Numbered from the stretch's first letter, positions 14,591-26,494 are shown. The stretch is 64,000 nt of DNA from Siphonodentalium dalli (GCA_032622095.1 CP136063.1:267771426-267835425), one strand, 5' to 3'. A program made the numbers and translations. Notes: generated by a model from the letters alone, not told the origin.

Positions 14591-15193
14591 CAGTATTAAA
14601 ACATACATGGATACAGATGAAAAATGAGACATCTACGAACCATTTTTATGAATAAAAAATAGTCATTGACTGACTACAAAACCAAATCTTTGCCACGGTT
14701 CGTGTTTGTGGAGGTTGTCGTTGACACAACTGTAGATATATATACTGGTACAACTCTGAATAAAACCAAACGTCGATTCATGTACACAAACATACACTAA
14801 AACATTTGTTTTACGCTGCACAAACGTAGTATCTATACTTAAAATATACCGTTGAACATATTATCTGTATTTTTGACACGTATGCATATAAGAATATGTT
14901 GGACTAGAACTCTGAATTCATATCGATGTATCCAGAAAAAGAACATCTATTACTGTAAGTCTCGCGTGCTGGTGTCTTCTTTGTCAATGGGACAGATAGA
15001 TGACAGTATACGATGGGCTGCACGCCCATGCCGACACTGAATTGTAAATTATGTGGTGTTCATAGGCTTTTTGCATATTTTTTGCATGTTGTGTGAGCTT
15101 TTGGAGATACTAGGTACCTAAATCAACTTTTCAATAGACTGGGTAACAACCATTCGATACTAAATACTCATTGACGAGTAGCTATCCCTTACG
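14591..15193. other. AT-rich spacer, nothing recognised
   Basis: About 600 bases of AT-rich sequence with no tandem periodicity, no credible exon and no inverted repeat that I could see. A 62-codon open frame at 14852-15040 has no recognisable domain and is probably chance. Confidence 0.6.
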
Positions 15194-15247
15194 AAATGTT
15201 CAGATAATAAGTTCAACAAATTTGTTGAACTTATTATCTGAACATTT
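15194..15247. repeat. 54-bp perfect palindrome
   Basis: The arms (27 bp each, left arm starting AAATGTTCAGATAATAAGTT) are exact reverse complements with no spacer, centred on AAATTT. In single-stranded form it would give a perfect cruciform or hairpin. The flanks are unrelated, so no larger element is defined. Confidence 0.9.
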
Positions 15248-15350
15248 TTAATAAACTCTTTCACTTTTATTATATGTCGCCTGTGTTTCTTGTTCCTAAA
15301 AACTACTACAGATGAATAATAGAGCATTCCAATGTATACTATATTATTTC

Positions 15351-15575
15351 TTCCATTACCCTGCAGGGAGCCCCACACAAATATAGAAGCATCTAGAAGA
15401 GTGTCGTCTGCTCATGTTTGTCTGGGGCTCTGTATGGGTGAAATTATAAAATTGTTAAAGAAAACAAGAAAAAATTATTAAAATTGTAAACAATTGTTAG
15501 GCCAATGCATTCTCTTATATATGCGAGGCGACCTATGGTCGACTCGCATATATAAGAGAATGCATTGGCACAGGG
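15351..15575 (+). mobile_element. Truncated copy of the double-hairpin element, core B
   Basis: This matches the right two thirds of the elements at 40065-40438 and 41866-42234. It has the core segment with TACCCTGCAGGGAGCC and TCGTCTGCTCATGTTTGTCT, then the right hairpin at 15501-15569 and the terminal GGCACAGGG. The left hairpin is missing and the left border is abrupt. Confidence 0.8.
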
Positions 15576-16019
15576 TAAAAAATACAGAGGATTACTGTAA
15601 GAAGTTAGTATTTTAATAACATGTGAATGAATACACACAGTCAAATACACATATAGTCATATGCACGCTGATACCGGTTGGAAGCACTGTTTTATAAATT
15701 TACACTCTTCTGGATAGCTATAATTTTGTATGTCTGATTTAGACCACTGCCACAAACTTATTTCAAGATACATCATCCGAATTAACGCTCCTAAATGAAT
15801 ATGTAATTGGCTTCGGTGGATAACATTTTATTGGAGTCGATGAACCCATCCATCAAAGCTCAGAGTTATCAGATATCGATTTGTGAAATCTGTTATTTTT
15901 CACCACCTGGAATATTTGGCGGCCTAGCAAATATTCAATCAGTCGACCGACATATACTCTCGATACCAAAAAGTGTTGAACAAAATATTAATATACACAC
16001 GTTTAAAAAAAAACGCAGG

Positions 16020-16056
16020 TTTAAACTCCGAGGTTTAAACTTGAGATGACGAACCC
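16020..16056. mobile_element. Solo terminus of the GTTTAAAC / GATGACGAA MITE family
   Basis: The block GGTTTAAACTTGAGATGACG followed by AACCCGGCC is the terminal sequence of the MITE family at 42836-43257 and 46654-47247. No matching partner end was found nearby, so this is a solo end or fragment. Confidence 0.55.
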
Positions 16057-16107
16057 GGCCATATGTTTATGTTCAAGTATCCGGTGCTCAAGTATTTCTG
16101 AACTCAG

Positions 16108-16270
16108 CTGGAGGACCACTGAACTCTCAATGAATGGCTGGAGGACCGCTGAACTCATAATGAATGGCTGGAGGACCACTGAACTCATAATGAATGGCTG
16201 GAGGACCACTGAACTCATAATGAATGGCTGGAGGACCACTGAACTCTCAATGAATGGCTGGAGGACTGCT
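16108..16270. repeat. 30-bp minisatellite, 5-6 copies
   Basis: Units of 30 bp containing GGAGGACCACTGAACTCATA repeat from about 16109 to 16270. Because 30 is a multiple of 3, both strands stay open (a 10-residue repeat such as WRTTELIMNG on plus). The flanking codons carry no recognisable domain, so a protein is not supported. Confidence 0.9.
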
Positions 16271-16549
16271 GATCAAGAACATAGTCTAATATGGCCATTT
16301 TGTTTCCAGGTCCATTCCATGTTAACAACTTTTCATCGGGTTTACCTAATCTCCAAATATCATGTAAATTGAAGATTTAATTAGCTTGATATTATTCTTG
16401 TGCATTTAGTTTCCATATCGTATCCCTGAGGTACATTCCAGTCACTATTTTAAACGAAAGTATAAATGACACTGAATCTCAACTTGGAGAGGGGCTAATA
16501 TCAAATGTTACAGTTAGTGGAGTGATAAGGAATGCCTATATAATATACC

Positions 16550-17370
16550 AGATGTCCACATCGGCCATGTTTTTTAACGAAATTCCGAAAAAAATTATGG
16601 CTCCCAACTAGTGGTCACCCAAAAAAAAAAATAGAGTTTTGAGAAGGTCGGACGAGAGATGTGGTCTGTATGGTGTCCCACATAATTTAGTAATACAAAG
16701 AGTAAAATCCAAGATGGTTGCCGGTGGTCATGTTTTAATTGAATATCGTTCGATGGCCCCCATCTGGAAGTGATCCTGAAAATGCCTGTAAATTAAAAAA
16801 CATGTGGCGATGGATTCAAAAGTTATATCAATAATGGCCGCTATATATAGGGGTAATGATTTTAACTAAATTTGAAAAAGTTTCATAAATCCAAATAAAG
16901 TATATAGTGAAAATCTGATGAAGTTTGTGACCTGTAAGGTATGGTGCATGCATGATTTAGTCATGCAAAGAGCAAACTCCAAGATGGCCGCTGGCGGACA
17001 CATTTTCATGATTTACGGAGAAAAATCGATAGCTCCCATCTAGAGGTCACTCCGAAGGTCCCTATGAAGTTTTGTGATGATCGGATGAGGAATGTGGTCT
17101 TTAGAGTGTGCCAAATGATTTAGTCACGCAAAGAGTAAAATCCAAGATCGCTGCTGGCGGCCATGTTTTTCAACGATATTAAACAAAAATATTGATGGCT
17201 CCCAATTGTTAACCCAAACGATCCATATGAGGTTTTTGACATTAGGGATGTGGTCTGTATGGTGTGCTAATGATTTAGTCATGCACGGAGTAAAACATAA
17301 GATGGCTGCCATCGGCGTGCGACGGCATTCGAATTCGATAGCTCCCATCTAGAGGTGAACCTAAACATGC
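16550..17370. repeat. Diverged ~160-bp tandem repeats
   Basis: At least five decayed copies of a roughly 160-bp unit. Recurring blocks are AAGATGGC(C/T)GC followed by a GGCGG/CATGTTTT run, GATAGCTCCCATCTAGAGGT, and ATGATTTAGTCATGCAAAGAGT. Landmarks fall near 16566, 16729, 16999, 17162 and 17315. The interval around 16800-16950 is more decayed. Noncoding. Confidence 0.75.
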
Positions 17371-18620
17371 TTGTAAAGTTTCAACATATATATACGTTTA
17401 TAGTTGTTGGTAATCCGTCTATCCAGTCAGAAAATTTGTTTTTTCTATGTTTTTGTTCTTGTTATTCTGCAATATTTTGAAATAAAAATTTAATAGTATC
17501 GTCTCGCCTCGTTCGATATCTACTCCCGATAAGTTGTTTGTACTGTTTATACACTGTGATCATTCAGGGCTCATAACTTAACTTCAAACTTACAGCAAGC
17601 GCAATAACCCAATGCAATTTGTATCGCATTAACATATTCTCGTGCAGATCGGCTCATATTGGACCTCAATATTCATATATGTTCACATTGGACAGCTCAA
17701 AATTCAGTTATTTTCCGCAAGATGAGAATGTTTTTTTCTCATGCCTTTTTGTTTCAAAATATATTAATATATCATCAATATTTTGAATTAGAAATTGCAA
17801 AAACATTGTATACAGAAGTATATACTATTTACAGTGTTATATAGGGGTGGCTTATCACTTCTGAACCCGTACTGAAACCTGTTCCAGATTGTGACCCGAA
17901 AAAAATGGTCATTCAAGACTTCAACAGTGACTCTGAGTGACTTACAAATTGCTTGACATATTCCATCAAGATGATTTTAATAAAACATAAGAACTGAACA
18001 TAATAAGCTATCAATTAAATAGAATAAAAAAAAAATATTGCCACTACCTGCTGCGAATACTAAAAAGATTTTTGCAAAAATAAAATTGGAAAACAATAAA
18101 ACTAGATACATCATATCACAATACGCTAATCAAAATGAAAATTGGAAACAAAAACATATTGCCTGCCACTGCCCGGTATATGGAAAACAGACTATATGTA
18201 AACAATTATATCAATTTGATTGATGTTCTATCGCATCTTAATTAATTATGTCCCCCAACATGCACAGAACGAGGCCGCAAAGGTACTCAAATTCATAGCA
18301 AATGTGGTGTGGAGTACACATGCATGTATATATTAGTCAACAGCTATGTGGGAGACAATTGACTTCCAAAAGTGTCCATAACTGTAACAAATCATTGCAC
18401 AGTATCAATAACGAAAAATATATGCGATACATTGAAGGGTTATGTTATCGCGTAGATAATGTCACAAATCTTCGAAAAAGGGGCGGGTCTGAAAATGCAC
18501 CGGAACAAACAACTGAAAAAAGTGGCGGTGGGTGCCAAGATAGTTCAAAATGAAAAAATGTCTGGAACGTTTTTCGTCTCCCCATGCAGTGTGTACTTAT
18601 TTATACCCGCTATTCTGTTG
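17371..18620. other. AT-rich intergenic stretch
   Basis: No repeats of note and no open frame with a recognisable product. Two ~61-codon frames (17659-17844, 18038-18223) and two overlapping frames near 18300-18650 look like chance. Confidence 0.55.
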
Positions 18621-18623
18621 GAC

Positions 18624-18905
18624 GGCGCGGGCCACAGTGAAAACACACTATAAAGAGCGTACATCTGCATGGCTAGTCGTGAGTTGGCTTATTCGTGTTA
18701 TTTTTCAGCCTTTTCGCGTACAAATAAGCACAATACGGGCTTATTTCATATTGAAATAGTCCCATATAGGGCTGTTTTAATCCAGCGTTTAGGCCCATAT
18801 AGAGCGTATATGAGTTTCAAATAATGCTAATATTTATGAGCTTATTTCGCGCAATAATGAAATAACCCCGTATTGTGCTTATTTTCACGAGAACAGGCTG
18901 AGCCG
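18624..18905 (+). mobile_element. Dispersed inverted-repeat element, copy 1
   Basis: Inverted arms around AAGCACAATACGGGCTTATT (18724 region) and its complement near 18870 enclose ~150 bp. The flank GCGCGGGCCACAGTGAAAAC leads into TAAAGAGCGT at 18651. A homologous copy lies in inverse orientation at about 63700-63945, sharing the GCGCGGGCCAC flank, the inverted arms and the internal GAGCGTAT block. Confidence 0.7.
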
Positions 18906-18942
18906 AATATGTACGAAAATCATTAGTTTACGCAAATATCAG

Positions 18943-19200
18943 TCACCCAAGACATCGTACATAGACGAACGAGAACGCGTTGAAGAAGAACGCACACGAC
19001 CCAAGCCAGCGATTTTCCAACACCACTCAGCAGGAACGACATATGAGCTCACCAATTACGAGTTCTTCTTGCTAAGGGATCGCCAGGTGTACCGAGCTTC
19101 AGCTATGTATAAACCAACACCAATGAAATACATGGTTACACCAACAGGCCAGGGAAATGGCTGTTCAATATACCCACAACCACCGGCGAGAAAGAAATAA
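18943..19200 (+). CDS. Candidate terminal coding exon, unknown protein
   Basis: An open frame of 85 codons without its own ATG follows a plausible acceptor (CAAATATCAG ending at 18942) and ends at TAA 19198-19200, overlapping a possible AATAAA signal. The peptide looks protein-like: a charged start (ERERVEEERTRPKPAIFQ), then YELTNYEFFLLRDRQVYRAS and TPMKYMVTPTGQGNGC, and a basic C-terminus (PPARKK). I do not recognise the family. No upstream exon could be tied to it, and it starts right after a repeat element. It could instead be a transposon-derived fragment. Confidence 0.3.
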   Translation, partial: SPKTSYIDERERVEEERTRPKPAIFQHHSAGTTYELTNYEFFLLRDRQVYRASAMYKPTPMKYMVTPTGQGNGCSIYPQPPARKK

Positions 19201-19248
19201 AGACAACCCAAAATCACAAGCTGTTTTTTTTATTCTTTTATTTCTCAG

Positions 19249-19494
19249 TATGGTGACATCGTTCAACGACAAAATGCCGAGATTTCTCATCGATTTAATA
19301 ACTGTTGGAGTATGGTGATCTTTACCTTTACATGTGTAACTCGTGCATCGTGGTTGATTGTGATACGCCTGGAAATGTTAGACTCACACATTGACTTCGC
19401 GCGGTATGGTTTGCAGGAAATTCGTCATAGAAACGATATGGTGCCAGAATATGAAAGGAAACAAGCATATAACATGCATCTATACCACAGCTAA
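19249..19494 (+). other. Weak candidate exon overlapping an inverted repeat
   Basis: A strong polypyrimidine tract and acceptor (TTCTTTTATTTCTCAG, ending 19248) precedes an 81-codon open frame ending at 19494. Its second half (from about 19403) is part of the inverted repeat that recurs at 26655-26950, where this frame is not maintained. It is probably repeat sequence rather than an exon of the gene at 18943. Confidence 0.12.
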
Positions 19495-19645
19495 AGTCCG
19501 TGTGCGAAGTAATATCTCTGTAGTACCACCTGTAGCGTTGCTGCCGGAATTTGCCTGTAAATACAGTAATGCCCTACGTAATCGACTCCTTAACCACAGC
19601 AGAATTATGGGTAACTTTTCAGGATTTAGTCGGAAATGATTTCAA
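19403..19645 (+). repeat. Inverted repeat flanking the 20-26 kb LINE, left arm
   Basis: About 245 bases match the reverse complement of 26655-26905. The best block is AATCGACTCCTTAACCACAG through GTAACTTTTCAGGATTTAGT, nearly identical, with patchy matches through CATATAACATGCATCTATAC outward. The two arms bracket the LINE, giving a ~7-kb foldback-like arrangement. Confidence 0.8.
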
Positions 19646-19929
19646 CAATTGAATGACTGATACTGTGTGCCTGTCGATGACCACCATATTACCGCTGGGA
19701 ATATGAGGTCTTGAACTGGAACGCCCAAACAGATTGGAGTAATTGAACTCAGTTCGACAACAAGTGTCCCCGTCATGTATGACTCCGTTGCAACGGACCA
19801 GATCAATCAACAGCTAGCTGTTTATTAATCGTTTCTGTTAAAACTTTAATTGGTCTCCCGTGGAGGAACCAGGTCGTGACTAACGACGACCCGTCTTGAA
19901 CGTTGCGGAAAGCATTACGTGTTGTCAAA

Positions 19930-21845
19930 ATGGAAGAGTACGAAATAGTAAACATTGAAGACAGAGAGTACACTGTTCTATCTGGGTGTGCAAACTCACA
20001 AGCACTCTCGACAAGATCAACTCAAGACAGACCCGTACGACAGGGACAAAACATGAGTGTTCTTGAATACTTCTCGGAAAGTCGCTCGCCTGACCTCAGT
20101 CTGATTTTCAGTCAACCAAAAGACAAGTTTATCGCAGGTCTTTTGCAAGCAATTCCCGACGACATTGAACTGCGGAACATCAGAAATAAGATGTTCCTGG
20201 ATGCTCAGAATTGTTGTGAAGATCTGCAGCATTATAGTCTAAAAGGTCGCATCCAAAGGGACCCCGATATGGGAGGTATCCCCGTGAGCACCCGCCTAGT
20301 GAAAGACATATATAACATTGTGCAGTTCACCAAAGGAGGCACCTTCGACGATATAAAAGATTGTGTCACTAAGCACAAAGTATCACAATCGCAGTCTAAC
20401 CATCGACCAGACAATACCGCTCCTCGATGCCCATGTGACTCTGTATGTATTCAAGAAAAGTTGTCAGAAGTTCTTGCCGACGTCACTTTGCTCAAAGCCA
20501 ACAACGTTACCTCTTCCAGTGTGGTACAGAGAAACAATTGGAAATTTTCAAGCACTTAGATGAACTTGAGAAAAGTAAAGAAAAGCTGGAAATAAAATGT
20601 TCATCAAACGCCACGTCGATCGGCGCTACTATCGGGAAGTGTACCACATTAGAGCAGACTATAGACCGACTAACTGATGACAAGTGTAGTGGTGTTGTCA
20701 GTTTGAAAAACCGAATTAAGTTCGTTGAAAAGGATGTCGCTGATCACACAAAACAGTACGATATGTTCACCCAAAAGTTGGAATCACAGGAGAAGGATTT
20801 ATTAAGGACATTTGCTAAGTCTGAGACTGTTATGAACAAAATCAACAAAGTAAATCAAACTGTAAAAGAATCTTCCAATTCTAAAGATCAGATCATCGAA
20901 AATATCGAGCGCAAGTTTGGTACAATGTTTGAGTTCTTGGCCCAAGATCTAAACGAAAAGTTCAACCGGATGTGTTCAGTTGTGGAACAGCACCTCCCGC
21001 CTAGCACACCTCCGTCAGCTATCCAGCCTTTCCCGCCTGATCACCACCTGTCATATTCTTTCACACAGGACGTAAACTCCAAGAAGATGTCATCATCTAC
21101 TCCGATGAAACTGAAGCTTCCAAATCCGAATGCATCGCGACCTCCAAATGCTTTACCGATAAACACATCAGGTGCAATTGGTGATATTCAAAGTGCTAAG
21201 TCACCCGTGAAGTTTCAACAGACTATCGATCATAGCAAAATGAACTCTCCCGTGAAGCAAACTACCAATGGAGCCAACTGTGGTGTAGTAAACAAAACTT
21301 GTTCCGTTAGTCAAAACGATACGAGAATTTCTGACAAACCGAATCAGCCCGATGTTAACAGTGTGTGCATTCTAAACAATAATTTTGAAGATCTCTCATC
21401 GGATAAGTCGCAGAACCCCACTCCACAAGTGAGCAACCGTCAAACATTCACACCTGCCAGTAAGCCTGTTAGTAAACCTGTCTTGAAAGGAGCCGGTACA
21501 AACTTTCTTAATTCTCAGCTTGATGAAGACACTGAACCAGTTGGATTCGCCGGTGTTCCTTACAAATCAAACAAACGCACACAAAAAATATTCGTTCGCG
21601 GGATCTCGTTGAAATCAACAGAAACTGACATCTGGGAATATTTCGAACAGAGGGGCATAAAGCCCACTTTCGTGCGACTGATGTGGAGTTCTCGTAGAGG
21701 TTCACAATCAGCGCGTATTCATATCCATGTGACCGATATGAATGTACTCTACCGGGATGACTTTTGGCCTCCAGGGATTAGCTTTAGGCTTTGGAATGTC
21801 GACCCACCGAATCGCCAAGAAAACTACAATGATGAACAAAGTTAA
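19930..21845 (+). pseudogene. LINE ORF1 (gag-like) with one frameshift
   Basis: ORF1 should start at ATG 19930; the open frame extends back to 19903 only through a TTG. The first ~200 codons are in one frame, then the product switches frame near 20510-20540 and continues to TAA at 21845. It has an acidic N-terminal half, a likely coiled coil (LDELEKSKEKLEIK region), a Pro/Ser-rich middle, and a conserved C-terminal domain (KIFVRGISLKSTETDIWEYF and RRGSQSARIHI, ending near FWPPGISFRLWN). This domain is RRM-like in pattern and is known to me from LINE ORF1-type proteins of invertebrates. No CCHC knuckle is visible. Expected role: RNA binding in the retrotransposition particle. Confidence 0.8.
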
Positions 21846-23395
21846 TCTCATGACATGGAATGCCACTGGCGTTAAGTCCAATTTACTATATTTGTCTTCT
21901 TTCTCAACTCTCTATATAGAATATGATATTCTTGGTATCTCGGAACATTGGCTTAGTGAAGAAAGCCTGACGTTTCTACATTCTATACATGAGTCATACA
22001 CTGTCCTCGGCAAACCTGGACGTACTATAACCACGAGTACAGGTGGCTCATTCACGCGAGATGGTTTTGCTCTCCTTGTGAACAAACGCATTGCGGCACA
22101 TTGTGTTTCGATTGATACAAATGATGATCATTGCATTGGTTTACAGATAAAACTGAACTCGACGATGACTCTCACTGTTATACAAACATACCTGCCGAGT
22201 ACGAACCACAGCGATGATCACTTCAAAAATTGTCTTGATAATGTCGCCGATCTTATATCGCTATACTCAACATGTGGACCCGTGATTATTATGGGCGACC
22301 CCAACGTTCATTTGTGCCGTTCCTGTGAACATCATGTATCTTCAGGACACGCCAACAGAATGGCATTCGCAACAAATCTCCTAGACCAGGAGAAACTGTT
22401 CTCCGTCACAACTTCATCATCGTGCGAAGGGCCTCCTTATACATTATATCCAGCATCAGTCGTGGCATCACCTAGTCGTATCGATCACATTTTACTGCCA
22501 CTAGAGCTAAATGACATTACAACGAATCGTGTCATACTCGATGATAGTGAGCAGAATATGTCCAACCATTTACCTGTTACTTGTTGCATCGAGATTCCTC
22601 CCGACTTGTCTAGCGAACTTAAGCCGTTTCACAAACTTTCTTTTAACTGGGAGAAGATGGACATTTCCTTGTACCAGCGTTCGCTTGATAATTACCTTTC
22701 TGATGTCATGGGCCTCACAGTCTCAACTGAAATCGACCTACACGTACTGTATACCGAAATTATCGACGCAATAATATATTCATCTGTGGTAGCCAGCCGG
22801 ATGAAGAAACGACATAAATCGGCAAAATTCTTCTGGAATGAGGAACTTCGATCCTTCATCGTTTACTGAAAGTCAGGCGCAACGCTTGGATTGCCGACGG
22901 TAGACCAAATACGTGTGAGGTGTTGTCGTATACTGATTATAAGTCGGCTAAACGTCTATTCAGGAAAACGCTACGCACAACAATTCGATGCAAGGAACAA
23001 GAAATGTGCGAAAATCTCGAATTACACGCGAAGAATAACGATGCGCAGTTTTGGAGAACATTGAACGCATCAAAACAAACATCGCATTCAAATGGCCTGT
23101 GCTCAGTTATGACATTCGATGATAAAATTCTTCGCCACCCAGCTGAAATTCTTTCTGCATGGAGATCCTACTTTCAGACTCTGTACAAACCAGACATTCA
23201 TTGTGATCCAGAATTTGAAGAGTCCACAAAGATGCGACTGTCATCGATTTTCGACGCGTCAGATGCTAGTTATACAAACAATGTTTTCTGTGAACAAATC
23301 AGCGTTTCTGAGCTTACGGAAGTTTTCAGAGGCCTAAAGTCTGGAAAATCTAGTGGTATTGACCACGTGGTGAACGAACATCTCATGCATGGCAG
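21832..23395 (+). pseudogene. LINE ORF2, endonuclease and start of RT
   Basis: The start at 21832 gives MNKVNLMTWNATG. Endonuclease-exonuclease-phosphatase signatures follow: WNATG, GISEHWL, VIIMGDPNVH, and SRIDHILLP and SNHLPVTC near the end of the domain. The frame breaks at about 22866 (stop at 22869); the true continuation is one frame over, reading WIADGRP and YKSAKRLFRKTLRT. It runs through the pre-RT linker to the RT motif LKSGKSSGIDHV at about 23335-23385, then stops at the insert junction near 23395. The protein would nick target DNA and prime reverse transcription; this copy cannot. Confidence 0.85.
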
Positions 23396-24580
23396 CAGGA
23401 GTGGGTGGCACGATCAAAATACACCATAGAACCACCCCTACCCACCCCTCACTGGGGGGGGGGGGGGGGGGTCCCACCAGAGGAGGTGGAAATTGGGTAC
23501 GCCCAAATACCGAATAGAAACACCCCAACCCTCACCCCCGGGAAAGGGTACATCAAATAACGCATATAAACACCCCACCCCTCACATCCGGGCGGGGTGG
23601 GGTGGGTCACCACCCGAGGGTGAATATGGGATATGAACCATGTTCGAGAACGGTAAGGATTTCGGCCAATTTGACGACAGGGGTGTGTGGCCCGCTCCAA
23701 ATATCCCATATAGACACCCTACCCTCATCCCTGGATGGTACCACCCTGCTGGGGTGAAAATGGGGTATGGAGCATTTTATTCATTATTCGCAAAAACATG
23801 CCTCTGTTGGTCAATATTACGGCATGTGTAGGTGGCACGCCCAAATACCCCATAGAATGGGGTATGGACCGTTATCGAGAACGGTAAGGATTTTGGCCAA
23901 TATGACGTCATTGGTGGGCGGCCCGCCCTCAAATATAGTCATAGAAACACCCCCCACCCTTACAGCGGGTGGTTCTACCCGAGCGGGTGAAAATGGGGTC
24001 CGGGGTTGGGTGGGGTGTTTCTATGGGGGGCATTTGGGATGTGCCACCCACCGTTCTCGAAAATGGTCCATGCCCCATTTCACCTCCTCGGGGTGGTACC
24101 TCCGGGTGAGGGTGTTTCTAGGGGGTAGTTGGAGCGGGCTACCCACTCTGCTGACGTCAAATTGACCGAAATCCTTACCGTTCTCGAAAATGGTCCATAC
24201 CCCATTTTCACCTCCTGGGTGGTTCCCCCAGCGTTCAGGGGTGGGCTGTTTCTATGGGACATTTGAGCGGGCCATCCATCCATGCCGTCAATTGGCCGAA
24301 ATCCTTACCAGTCTCGAACATGGTCCATATCCCACGTTCACCCCCTCGGTGGTACCCCCCCCCCCGGATGTGAGGGGTGGGGTGTTTCTATGGGTTATTT
24401 GGGGCGAGCCACCCACCCATACCATCAAATTGGCCGTAATCCTTACAGTTCTCCAAAATAGTCCATACTCCACCCCCTCAGGGTGGCCGTTACCCTCCCC
24501 CGGGTGAAGGCTGGGGTGTCTCTTATGGGTATTTGGTCGGGCCACCAACCCATGCGTCAAATTGACGGAAAGAGACCTTT
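23396..24580. repeat. G/C-rich foldback insert replacing the LINE RT core
   Basis: Roughly 130-165-bp units containing CGAGAACGGTAAGGATTT and GGCCAAT..GACG appear in forward orientation (about 23640 and 23876) and then inverted (24150, 24285, 24423, partial 24555), each with runs of GGGGTG/CACCCC and TTTCTATGGG. The result is an imperfect foldback centred near 24000. It carries an 18-base G run at 23454-23471. Open frames here are by-products of the repeats. It sits inside the LINE RT domain, so it is younger than the LINE. Confidence 0.85.
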
Positions 24581-25312
24581 TTGTGAATAAGGAATCAGTT
24601 TCAAAAGTCATGTTCATGTCTAACGTGTCAATCTGATCAGTCCGATCCCGCCATGCTCTCAGCCGCCAAATCGACATCCGAACGAGCGAATTGCAAACAG
24701 ACATATATAGCAAGAAATCATCCATCACACTGGCACATATTTTGTTAGAAGTACCGAAATCGCCTCCCGGAATTCCACTAAGACTCTCCTGCATCTACAT
24801 TGAGTGACAAACGCCCGCGCATAAACGCCTCCCCCAATTCAAAATAAACACTCCCATATTCACGAAGAAACAACATCAATATTGGGCGAAAAATATCGGC
24901 CGAATAATTCAACCCAAAAAACTAGGTTTTAATCAAACCTGGGGTAGGGTGGTTTAACTTTGAATTTTTTTCAAAGTATATTTAAAGGTGTATGTTCGAG
25001 GCGAGACGTATGGTACGTATAAATCATATATACCTAAGCTTATACTGATGATTATATAGCCAATTCGCCACAAACAATTAGTAATATTACCATAACTTTA
25101 TCACGTTAATAAAACCTAGTTTCAACTTAAACTGAGTTTATCACAAAACTTGGTTTAAGTACGCTAAAACCCAGTTTTACTCCCATAAACCTGGTTTAAC
25201 TACTGTAAAACCAAGTTTAAACCCTACTTAAACCTAGTTTAAACTGGAGTTAAACCTGGTCTAGAATAAAACCTAGTCTAAACCATGGAGGTGGCGGTTC
25301 AACTTATCATGT
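24581..25312. other. Remainder of the insert, with AAACCTGGTTT repeats
   Basis: 24580-24860 has no repeat structure; a minus-strand frame ending around 24794 encodes MQESLSGIPGGDF and an otherwise unrecognised tail, likely chance. 24920-25290 is full of short degenerate inverted repeats of the type AAACCTAGTTTAAACTGGAG, resembling the termini of the GTTTAAAC MITEs elsewhere in the window. The LINE resumes in frame at about 25313. Confidence 0.6.
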
Positions 25313-26494
25313 ACAAAGAGCGTCGTTGTCGTATTCAATGAAACAAAACGTCAAGATTCTGCACACAACAGAACATGGTTCATCGGTGATAAACAATTAG
25401 ACGAAAGCGCGGAATGTCTACACCTTGGCATTAAGCAGTGCAAATTTCAGTCCATGTCAACTCGATGTTCTCAGGTAGCTGATAAATTGAGAAAGTCATA
25501 TTTCAGCTTAGCTGGAAAAAACCTACTCAATATGTGCACACCGATAACGATAGCAACTCTACTCAAATCAGTATCGTTACCAAAAGCCTTGTATGGATGT
25601 GAACTATTGGAGCTTCCGAATATTACAGCTACGTACACAATTGAGAAGTCATATCGGACGTGTGTAAAACATATTCAGTCTCTTCCATCGCGCACACCGA
25701 CTACTATTTCGCTGAGTCTGCTTGGTCTCCTGCCACTTGAGAGGGAAATACATTTGAAGAAACTTACATTTCTATATAATTTAATTCACCTACCACAGGA
25801 TCGCCAGACACCCCTCCGAATATTCCTACTGAAACTATTCCAACTTACGCTGTTCGATCGCAGGACTACAGGCTTCGTACCAGACATCATTGAGATATTG
25901 CAAATCTATGGCCTTTATTCTTACCTCGACTCATTCGTGAAAAATGGTACTTTTCCCTCAAAGTTTTCATGGAAAACGATATTTCAGCATGCAGTTTGGC
26001 AAACATATGTTCAACGGTGGTCGGCTTCAGTTGCGGGAGATGCTAGCCTTAACATCTTCCATAAAATACACAACGACCCTTCAACAAGTTGGAGCATATG
26101 GTCTCTACTGCGGAAATACCCTGATTATGGCGAACAATTGAAGAATCTTGCACTGCTGCTAAACAAAACGTCGTATGTAAATAATACCGTGTGTCATGCT
26201 TGTTTTAAAAACTATGACAATGAGCTCCTTCATGCGATACGTTATTGTACCTCAGACCACGTGGTAAACCTTCGGAATAGCTACTTGGACCACATACTGA
26301 ATAAATATGGAATGACAACATACCTCTACCTTGACGCGATTGATGACTCCATCCTATGTGCCTTCTTGCTTGGAACTGTGGTCATGACGCCTCCCGACGT
26401 GGTAATTCAAGACATGGACCACATTATTCTTGACTCATCCTACTACCTGTTCATCATGTGCCGTTGTATTCTCGGAAAATCAAAACGATCTTAA
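25313..26494 (+). pseudogene. LINE ORF2 C-terminal fragment
   Basis: The open frame begins at the insert junction (KSVVVVFNETKRQD, the post-YADD palm/thumb region, then ECLHLGIKQC) and runs 393 codons to TAA at 26494 with no internal stop. The C-terminal part has IATLLKSVSLPKALYGCELL and a late Cys/His-type motif (CHACFKNYDNELLHAIRYC) typical of LINE ORF2 tails. No RNase H domain is visible. That it is still open suggests the copy is fairly young. Confidence 0.82.

Noticed and set aside
16021-16372. Open frames on both strands through the 30-bp repeat
   Set aside because: A 30-bp period keeps every frame open; no domain, and both strands are equally open.
19903-19929. ORF1 start at 19903
   Set aside because: That codon is TTG; the first ATG in frame is 19930.
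23334-24794. Open frames of 63-168 codons in the G-rich insert
   Set aside because: They lie in foldback repeats on both strands; composition-driven Pro/Gly-rich peptides with no recognisable domain.
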